The notes under the pieces are model-generated. The model ran no database searches, had not been told where the DNA came from, and saw nothing but the letters and a program-made list of their open reading frames with translations. From Tetrastigma voinierianum (Eukaryota > Streptophyta > Magnoliopsida > Vitales > Vitaceae): DNA of 64,000 nucleotides. Below, in pieces: positions 56,336 through 64,000 of this stretch. The position numbers were made by a program, and so were the translations under genes. Location: contig JAEQBH010006860.1 of NCBI GenBank assembly GCA_016808115.1, forward strand, positions 62,001-126,000, read 5' to 3'. The stretch's first letter is position 1, and each line of letters begins with the position of its first letter.

Positions 56336-57639
56336 GAAATACTGATGATTTATATTCAGGGATACCTAGTTCATTAGAGTTGGGTTTGATCAAAAAATAG
56401 CTTGGGTAGGCATATGATGAAATTTTGGGTCTTTGTCAGTTCCTCTAAGAGCATTTATATGTGTAGAAACATATAAATCAAAGACATAATCCTCCCATCC
56501 CATGACCAAGTGCATTTCCTATGCCATTCTTACATACATACTTGTAAGTTACCCATTTATAATGATATTAAACATGTCATTTAGATACGTTAATTAGCAC
56601 CCAGTGTATGATCTAATATAATATTATCTAGCATATGGACTTTTATATCCTATATGTTTAATTTGTATCTAATATTTCTTCAAATTGTATATGTGTCTCA
56701 AACAAAGAAGTATACTTGAAGAAGATGAGAACTTAAATGTTATGTTATGCCTTTGAAGGTGGGCAAATGGTGAATGATACGAATGGGTCAATTGAATATA
56801 AGGGTGGACAAGTCATTACACATTATTTGTTAATGTGAATATTTCATACTTAATAATTTGTTTCATTAGTTTGTGCTAAGTTAAGGGTTGAATCCAAATT
56901 CGTGAAATTGAACTACATACAAATTTGATCCATCTTTAATGGTGTTGTTAAATGATGATGAAGAATTGATGAAGATGTCTCGTATTCAATGATATTATTT
57001 TCGTGCAGGTATCATTTCGCCCATCACCTCCCGAGGACGCAAATGGTGTAAACCTACCTTCGAGGTATATTAAGCTAAACTCATCATTGTCATGGTATTG
57101 CCTATTTAATTTGTAAAATATATGTTCAAGAATAACTAAAGGTTTCCTGCTTGTCTTATTAATAGCTACTCCCACACCTATTTGGTCTGTAATTATGAAC
57201 ACGTTCATGGAAATGAGGACTCCAAATCGCACTGTCAATGGATATTTCTAAGCAAATGGTCCAACAATAGAGTCTTATGGGTTGTCTAATAGAGGGAGTT
57301 GAAACAGCATGTGCCCTCAACGTAGTACCAGAGATTCTCAAATGCAATTATGGGTATGGACAAATGTTTCCAAATGTTTCCCGCATTTCCAACGTTTCAC
57401 TTAATGTCTATATCGTAAGACTTTACTAATACAAAGAAATAGTTATAAGCACATTATCGTTATATGCACAAAGGACCAACTATCCTTGAAAATAACTTGT
57501 CGTGGTCGCAGATCGATGTTGTCCAAGTGCACACATTCAACATAGCCACACACATGATGTGGTCGCCTCAACCAAAGAGTGAGATCTAATCGTGCCGCTG
57601 TGGTAATTGATGAGGTTATCTCGACCTAATTCCAGTACC
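56003..57639. other. Intergenic DNA, no gene recognised; (TA)n at 56302-56332
   Basis: A TA microsatellite lies at 56302-56332. The minus frame at 56948-57238 (96 residues) includes ILEHIFYKLNRQYHDNDEF but I do not recognise a family and see no supporting context. 57010-57360 may hold damaged upstream MULE-2 sequence. Confidence 0.45.
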
Positions 57640-58510
57640 AACCACTACAGCAACCTGTAAAGATTCACGCAGAACACAGAAACGAGACGACTATTACGGC
57701 TGAAAATCACATGTAGAGAAGGCTAAGGAGAGGGTCATATGGTCAACCCAAGAATTTACTATAAGTTGTTGCCTCTGATGTGCGAGCGAACAGTTTAGAG
57801 TATTCCGTGATCACTGGCCGAGTTGACCTACTCAAGTGATGGTACCTTTGAACAACCGTCATTGCACATGATGTGTCCATGCTGGTTTTACTAAGTGTCT
57901 ACCAATCATTGCCATCAATCATCTCACATGAGTAACAATCCTATGGTGGTGCCTATTCTCGCTACATCCATGATGCCAATGACAACATGCTCTCCATTAG
58001 CTGCAGTGGAGTTATGAGCCTGAGAATCATGATGGTTAGTCATGGTTCTTTGCAGAATTTAAAGAAAAAAATACTGGGAGTAGTTGAGGTTGTCATTATT
58101 ATATCGAATGTGCATCCCGGTCTTCTTCAGTGTACCTGAAATATTTGGGAGCGTAGAACCATGCCATTGTTATCGCCACTTGAAGGTATGGAACTTAATA
58201 GCTATTTTAATAAGCACACACAAAAGGGAACAAGGGGAAGGAATATGCACTTGAATGGTTAGATAAAATTGCCTATGCAAGGGTGGAGACTGATTATAAT
58301 TATCACATGTTTGAATTGTGAAAGTATAACGAATCATTGGCTACATGGATTGAGCAAAATGAACCCGAAAGACAATAATGCTCGAAATCTCAAGAAAAGA
58401 TGGGACAAATGACTACTAATCTCAATAGTCTTCGATGCTTGGTTAAGAAACGAACGACATCAATTCCACTCGTGAGCGCTCATTTTATCGAGCATATGAC
58501 TAAGTCAGTA
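57640..58510 (+). pseudogene. MULE-2: decayed Mutator-like transposase
   Basis: Short blocks in alternating frames match a plant MULE transposase core. They are YGQPKNLL (57735), LPIIAI where RPIIAIDGTH is usual (57900), ATSMMPMTT for ATSHDANDN (57965) and EVVIISNVHPGLL with a frame change (58085). Then follow HCYRHLK-like residues (58160), GREYALEWLDKIAYARVETD (58238), YNESLATWIEQNEPER (58328) and MTTNLNS (58405), ending at FIEHMTKS (58480). It is a different subfamily from MULE-1 and much more damaged. The transposase stops abruptly where an LTR begins at about 58513. Non-functional. Confidence 0.75.
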
Positions 58511-58512
58511 AT

Positions 58513-59275
58513 CACTGGCCTGAAAATAGGCGCCGCAGGCCTACCACTCATTCAAAGGAGAGCAAGCCCATAAAAACACCTGCCTAGCGGCCGGCCCAAA
58601 ATGAAAGCCTTGTCCACTCACCCTAAAGGCCAACACGATATGGATAATCAAGGCCTACATCCCGCAATCGACTAAATCTCACCAATAAGGGAAACAAGAT
58701 AATTCTCAATAATATATTATCCTACAAATCCAATCAAATCTCACCAATAAGGGAAACAGGATAATTCTCAACAATATATTATCCTGCAAATCCAATCAAA
58801 TCTCACTAAAAAGGAAGGAGGATAATTCTCAATAAACTATTCCTTCAATATCTCTTTCTAAAATCCGATAAAGGCAATAAATATCACATCCAATGGGAAA
58901 GAATCCTTACTACCCTCAAATTGGGAATAATATACACTATAAATACAGGGCCACCCCAGCGGTGAAAGGTACGCACTCTTAGACGCATACTCATATGCAA
59001 CACATTCGCCCTCTAAGTAGTCTCTCTTTTCTCTCAAGGAAGAATCTGACTTTGGCATCGGAGCGGCTACGGGCAAAGCCCTCGCCGACCCCCTTTTTTC
59101 CTCGATTTTTGCAAAGAAGTACTTCATCTGGGGCTCAAGAGATCAACAAGCAGGTCTATCCTACTCCTCACTCTGCATAATCCAAGAGCCTCGCATCCCA
59201 AACAAGAACAACCGGTCCAAATTTCGGGCCGACCCCACATGCTCCGTGTACCTCGCTCCATGAAAGCATCATCGC
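58513..59275 (+). mobile_element. 5' LTR of a Tat-like Gypsy element
   Basis: Interrupts MULE-2. It contains CTATAAATACAGGGCC (TATA box 58939-58946), then CTGACTTTGGCATCGGAGCG and CCTCGCCGACCCCC, typical of Tat-lineage Gypsy LTRs. A primer site follows at 59276. No right LTR lies in the window. Internal 63-base tandem repeats are listed separately. The 89-residue minus frame (58858-59127) is not a gene. Confidence 0.75.
58665..58855. repeat. Three-copy tandem repeat, 63-base unit, in the Tat-like LTR
   Basis: AAATCTCACCAATAAGGGAA recurs at 58672, 58735 and (with changes) 58798, each followed by GATAATTCTCAA and an ATTATCCT block. Confidence 0.9.
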
Positions 59276-59298
59276 TGGCGCCGTCCTCTGTGGGAACC
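59276..59298 (+). other. Primer-binding-site region of the Tat-like element
   Basis: TGGCGCCGTCCTCTGTGGGA then ACC. Tat/Ogre-type elements usually read TGGCGCCGTCTGTGGGAAC here. The inserted CTC-like bases fit local indel noise. Confidence 0.75.
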
Positions 59299-59333
59299 AC
59301 AGTTCTCGACAAATATAACTGATTTCGCCATTG

Positions 59334-59860
59334 ATGGTAACAACAAGGAACACAAGGAGCAACGCCTAATCCGCCTGCTGATGCAGTGAGACCAACCAAG
59401 CAACGTTGCATACCCTACCAATTCGTCATTAGGAAACAATGCAAGTTAACACGACCCAGGTGGAGGCGCTCCGCCACCGACCGACGCCCGACAGAGGAGT
59501 TGTGTTCAACTTACCGTGCATGCAACGCCAATAGAGACACGACGAAGTTCGTGAAGGTCACAACTTCCCCTCCTCATGATGGCAACACAAACTCCTACAA
59601 TGTAGAGTCCAACAAAACCGAATCCATCTTCAGTGGATCCCTGGGCAAGACGATCAAACTCGAGGTTCATCTCATGCAGATTTCGCTACGCACCAAAAGA
59701 GGCGTATCCAAAGTATAAACTCCATAGCAATGAAGCCGTCATTTATAAGAAGGCCAAAGCACTCCTAAATTCACAAGAACGCTCAAAAATTCCTCCGCCA
59801 ATCAGCATTAAAGACGCCCCAGACCTTCCAAAAAGCCTGTCTAACGGCCACGCCTGCCCT
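59334..59860 (+). pseudogene. Start of Tat-like gag, decayed
   Basis: ATG 59334 opens MVTTRNTRSNA, the usual start of Tat-lineage gag proteins, but stops follow within 15 codons. Later frames give only low-complexity matches. No protease or RT appears before the tandem-repeat region. Confidence 0.55.
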
Positions 59861-60480
59861 CGTGAGCCGACCAGCCCAGCCACACTGCCACTGGCCACTA
59901 CGCCGCCTGAGCCACGCTGCCCACCTTGACGAGCTCACCTACTCCACACACAGCCACGCCCTCAGAGTCGACCAAACAGTTGATATTGCCACTCCCCTAC
60001 CCTCGTCGCCGGAGCCACGCCGCCCACTTCGACGAGTACTCACCCACCCACACACAGCCACGCCGCCCTCGGTGGAGTCGACCTCCAGCCAGCCACTGCC
60101 ACCGCCACAACGCCGGAGCCACGCCGCCCACCTTGACGAGCCCACTCCACTCCACACGTGCCACTCACTCATCGAGTCGACCGTACCATGCCACTGCCAC
60201 TGGCCTCAAGGTCCTGAAACACGCCGTCTCACTTCGACGAGCCCACCCACTCCACACAGCCACTCGCCGCCCCCGTGAGCCGACCAGCCCAGCCACACTG
60301 CCACCGTCCGCCGCCCTAGAGCCACCGCCTCACCCGACGAGCCCCACCCACCCACACAAAGCCACGCCTCACCCAGCCCACTCCAAATCCTCAGCCACAT
60401 CACACCGCCGCGCTCACGCGCCCCTGAGCCACCGCCGCTCACCCTCGACCCCAGCTCCCACCTACTCCACACAAAGCCAC
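59861..60480. repeat. GC-rich tandem repeat, unit about 120-125 bases
   Basis: A recurrent string of GCCGGAGCCACGCCGCCCAC, CTTGACGAGCCCAC, TCCACACAGCCACGCC and GAGTCGACCAGCC appears about four to five times with length changes. Long plus and minus open frames (for example 59926-60591) result from the absence of AT-rich stops and are not considered genes. Confidence 0.75.
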
Positions 60481-60830
60481 GCCGCTCGGGGAGTTAGACT
60501 GGGCCAGTTACATTGCCACTCTGGCCACATAACGCCACTTCGCTACATCGCCACTCGGGCTACATCGCACCCGCCAACGCCACTCGGCTGAATCGCCACC
60601 GGCCGTATCGGGCCGCCACTCGCCACCGCCACTCGCCCAATCGCCACTGGCTACAACGCCACGGCTTCACCGCCACGCCTAACGCCACGGCCATCGCCAC
60701 GGCTTAATCGCACTCTACTAATCGCCACTCTACTAATCGCCCACTCTACACATCACAATTCTGCCATCGCCCACTGACTGAACGCCACTAAGGTCACAAC
60801 GCCGTGATCATTCGACTGCCCGCCGACTCC
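60481..60830. repeat. GC-rich tandem repeat, unit about 15-16 bases (block 1)
   Basis: Degenerate copies of TCGCCACTCGGCTACA. The same family returns at 63540-64000. Confidence 0.8.
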
Positions 60831-61330
60831 CAGCTCGATCGGCCCACACAGCCGGCGCCGTGACTCCGCATGCACTCCGGCTCCTTCTACCATTCATTCG
60901 ACGGCGGCCTCGCCCCTCAACTCGTAATGACGAGCCCCTACTATTCTCACAAATGACGGTTTTCTCCTTCGCGCACCCATACGTGTCTTGCTCCTTCCTA
61001 CAATTCATATCGACAAGGCCCTCCCTCAACCTCGCATGGATCTGAGCTCCCCTACTATCACTGCCGAGCCCCTTCCTCGCGCCCGCATGCACGGGCCCTT
61101 CGCATAATTCATATTGACGGTGGCTCATCCCTCAACCTGTACTTGACGAGCCTCACACATACAGAATGGACGAGCCCTTCTCACGCACTCCATACTGCAT
61201 CTGCCCAATTCCGCATAATCTATATTGACGAGGCTCCGGGTCCTCAACCTCGCGATGGATCTGTTCCTACTACTCATACTGACAAGCCCCTTCCATTTGA
61301 CTCCAAACGCATCGGGCCCTTCCTAATACT
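60831..61330. repeat. Tandem repeat, unit roughly 100-110 bases (block 1)
   Basis: Motifs CCCTCAACCTCGCATGGATC, CTCCTACTATTCTCAC-like text, GAGCCCTTC.CGC and CATATTGACGAGGC recur in order with heavy degeneration. Similar text returns at 63030-63500. Confidence 0.6.
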
Positions 61331-63029
61331 CATTTTACATCGACGAGTTTCTTCCCAACAAATTCCACTCGACGAGCGCCCACATTCACACCCGACGAGC
61401 TCCACACGCCCACCGACGAGCTCCCTTCCCAGCCTCTACTTTGACAGTCTCTATTATTTACATGGACGAGCTCTACAATGCTCTTACCCGACGAGCTCCT
61501 CCTAACAAAATTTATCCGACGAGCTCCCATATTTCATACGGACGGAAGCCTTACAACGCCTACCCTCGACGAGCTCCTCCAAATGCACTCCACTTTGACG
61601 AGCTCCTATTATTTACATGGCGAGCTCTTACAACAAATTTCCAATCGACTTAGCTCCCTCCCCAACAAATCTATCCGATTTAGGCTCCTATTATTTGCAT
61701 GGGCGAGCTCTACAACAACCCACTCCGACGAGCTCCTCCCAACAGCCTTATCCCGACGAGCTCCACATTTACATGGGCTAGCCCCATACCACCCACCCGA
61801 CGAGCCCTCCCCACGCCTGGTCCACTCCAGCCCCATGTACATGGACGAGCTCTGCCACCGCTTCACCCGACGAGCCCTCCAAACATCCCCACTGACGAGC
61901 TCCCATATTTACATGCATCAGTCTACACTCACCCCACTTAGCTCCAAATGTGCCCACTCTGATTTGCTCCAGAGCCACATGAACAGCTCCACGCCCCATG
62001 CCCACTGCTCCCTCCCACTGTGTCCCCAGGTCCTACCAGTCCCAGCACACTGTGTACTGGATCGAGCTCTTACAATGGGCCACCCTGACGAGCTCCCTCC
62101 AAACACTCTACTTGACGAGTCTCTATTATTTACATGGACGAGCTCTTGCCACGCCCCACCGGACGAGTCCCCAATAGACGCCCATCCGACGAGCTCCTCA
62201 TATTTACACGGACGAGCCTCATAACATTTCCACCGACGAGCCCTCCAAATACCTACTCGACGAGCTCCCATTTACATACGGGCGGTAGCTCTTACAACAG
62301 CTCACCCGACGAGCTCCTCCCAATGTTCCCATCCGACGAGTCTCTATTATTTGCACTTGGACTTGAGCCTCCAGCTAACGCTTCACCTCGACGATTCCCT
62401 CCCAACAAATCCCATTTGATCTAGCCCCACATTCACGGATCTAGCCTACAACAAATTTCCACCCGACAGCCCTCCCAACAAATTCCATCCTGACGAGCCC
62501 TATTATTTACACTGACGAGCTCTGCCAACAAATTTCACCCGACGAGCCCTCCTAAATGTACCTTACTTGACGAGCTCCCATTTTACACGTGGCGAGCTCT
62601 ACAACAATCCACCCGATCTAGCTCCTCCCAACAACTCTATCCCGACGAGCCCTATTATCTCTTACATGGGCGAGCTCTACACAAACCCACCCGACGAGCT
62701 CCTCTCAACAAATTCTATCCGACGCAGCCCTAGACATTTACATACTGGCCAGCCTCTGCTAACAGCTTCATCCGACGAGCCCTCCCAACAGCTTTATCTG
62801 AAGAGCTCCTATTATTTACATGGGCAGCCGTTACAACAACTTACCCTCGACGAGCTCTTCCAAACGGCTCTACCTGACGAGCCCCTATTATTTACATGGA
62901 CTAGCCCTCGCAAATACTCACCCGACGAGCCTCCCAATGGCCCCACTCCGACGAGCTCCTCCAAACAACTCCTATTGACTAAATTCCCTTCACTCCGCAC
63001 ACGACGCACTGGCTCCTCCTACAAATCCT
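61331..63029. repeat. Higher-order tandem repeat with CGACGAGCTC core
   Basis: Subunits of about 23-30 bases start GACGAGCTC and alternate among three types. One continues CTCCCAACAAATTTTATCC, one CTATTATTTACATGG, and one TACAACAACCCACCC. Three consecutive types make a unit of roughly 75-85 bases, repeated some 20 times. Plus frames of up to 248 residues (61478-62224) and 155 residues (62567-63034) are made of these repeats and match no family I know. Confidence 0.85.
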
Positions 63030-63500
63030 ATTGACGAAGCCTTCCCTCGAGATATGGACGAGTTCCCACTGAGCTCACTGACGAGCCCTTCACCGTACCT
63101 CAAATAGATGGGGTCTCTTCCTACTATTTTCACGACGAGCTCTTCCCATCACCAACATGAGCAGCTCCCACTACGCATTCCCCGACAAGCCCTTCACCAT
63201 ATCGACGACGGGCTCCATCTACAATCCATATTGATCTAATCCTTCCTCGATATGGACGGCAGTTCCCACCTGCTCTCACTCTCGACTAGCCCCTTCACCG
63301 CCCTTCGCATGGACTCGGCTCCTCGCTTACTATTTCCATCGAGAGCTCTTCCCATCACTAACATGGTGAGTCTACTACGTGATTTTGATGAGCCTTCACC
63401 AACAATTCCCAATAACGAGCTCTTCCCAAGTTCGCACTGACGAGCTCTTCCCATCAATACACATGGACGAGCTCTACTCAACCTGCTCACTCTTGATCGA
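63030..63500. repeat. Tandem repeat, unit roughly 100-110 bases (block 2)
   Basis: GAGCTCTTCCCATCACCAAC then ATG, and CCTTCACC.ATATCGA with CTCCTACTATTTTCA-like segments, recur about three times. Related to 60831-61330. Confidence 0.6.
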
Positions 63501-64000
63501 GCCTGCCTACTCCAGTGTGTCACGCCACCCGAGGAGTCGCACGCCTTCGCCTCAATAGTCACTCTACCACTCCGCCACTGCCACACGCCACTCGGCCACC
63601 GCTAACCCGGCCAATCGCCACTCCTACTACACCCCGCCTCACTCGCTCACCGCCACCTCCGGCTCAACCCGCCACTCTGGCTACACCGCCACCGGCCACC
63701 CGCCACTCACACATCGCCACCCGGCTCCACCGCCACTCGGGGCCCACCGCCCGGGCCCAATCGCTCACCGGGCCACATCGCTCACCGACCGCCAACGCCA
63801 CTCCGCCACCGCCAATAGGCTCACCGCCACTGGCCACCGCCACTCAGCTACAATCGCCACTCGGCATCGCACTCGGCTCAATCGCCCACTCTACCACCCG
63901 GCCCTCGGCTACATCGCACGGCCACCGCTACCCACACCGCCCACCGGCCACAGGCCACTCGGGCCACCGCCACTGGCCATGGTCGCCCACTGGCCAATCG
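63501..64000. repeat. GC-rich tandem repeat, unit about 15-16 bases (block 2), runs off the window
   Basis: Degenerate CCGCCACTCGGCCACA-type units, the same family as 60481-60830, continue to the last base of the window. Confidence 0.8.

Noticed and set aside
56948..57347. Minus-strand frames resembling an RNase H-like retroelement tail
   Set aside because: A few residues suggest it (ILEHIFYKLN), but there is no flanking pol and the plus strand holds MULE-2 nearby. Too weak to annotate.
59926..62224. Plus-strand frames of 221 and 248 residues
   Set aside because: Made of tandem repeats with few stop codons. Proline, serine and threonine-rich translation changes with each repeat slip, and no start context or homology is seen.
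1..64000. tRNA, rRNA or snoRNA genes
   Set aside because: No cloverleaf with A and B boxes and no rRNA text noticed by eye. Primer-site matches to tRNA-Met belong to LTR elements. A tRNAscan run would be decisive.

Overview
The window reads as nuclear DNA of a flowering plant, most likely a eudicot and probably a woody one. It is AT-rich, its genes have GT..AG introns, and it is dominated by plant-type LTR retrotransposons with tRNA-Met-type primer sites. It also holds MULE transposases, a hairpin and MITE-like elements, (TA)n/(TG)n arrays and plant-only gene families (MIK2-type LRR receptor kinase, PBL-type cytoplasmic kinase, MAIN-like mobile-domain protein, plastid-type DHQ-synthase homologue). 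I cannot name the species. No gene looks fully intact. Stops and frameshifts occur in almost every coding remnant, so the region is an old transposon-rich stretch, possibly made worse by assembly indels.

Layout. 1-3.0 kb: AT-rich DNA with small repeats. 3.0-3.7 kb: the 3' half of an LRR receptor kinase pseudogene. 3.8-14.3 kb: Copia-1 (+), whose pol is split by two later solo LTRs at 8.2-9.9 and 10.4-13.1 kb. 14.8-22.9 kb: a gag-only Gypsy element (-), bounded on both sides by copies of the same ~335-base host segment. 23.8-24.8 kb: a solo Copia-type LTR. 25.4-27.4 kb: a second, longer MIK2-like receptor kinase pseudogene cut by a TE. 28.6-32.9 kb: a DHQ-synthase-like gene remnant with two sister MITEs in one intron. 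33.1-39.4 kb: Copia-2 (+), with an exact target-site duplication, young LTRs and a nested solo LTR.

39.9-40.4 kb: a lone terminal exon of a PBL-type kinase (-). 41.9-48.7 kb: a promoter plus leader exon, a nearly complete MULE transposase, then a series of exon fragments from unrelated host genes (Tubby-like 8, an unknown start exon, a CDK-like kinase, casein kinase 1, a monoacylglycerol-lipase-type hydrolase). All are on the + strand and keep splice sites, the signature of transposon gene capture. 50.6-53.1 kb: a decayed MAIN-like/PMD gene (-). 53.5-57.6 kb: telomere-like and tandem repeats with little else. 57.6-58.5 kb: a second, more decayed MULE transposase. From 58.5 kb: the 5' LTR and start of a Tat-like Gypsy element. 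59.8-64.0 kb: a GC-rich mosaic of tandem-repeat families with CGACGAGCTC as a recurrent core.

The genes do not form a pathway. They are bystanders and captured pieces in a nest of mobile elements. The points of most interest are the multi-gene fragment cluster, the long host duplication exactly bordering the Gypsy element, and the palindromically ordered repeat mosaic at the right edge.
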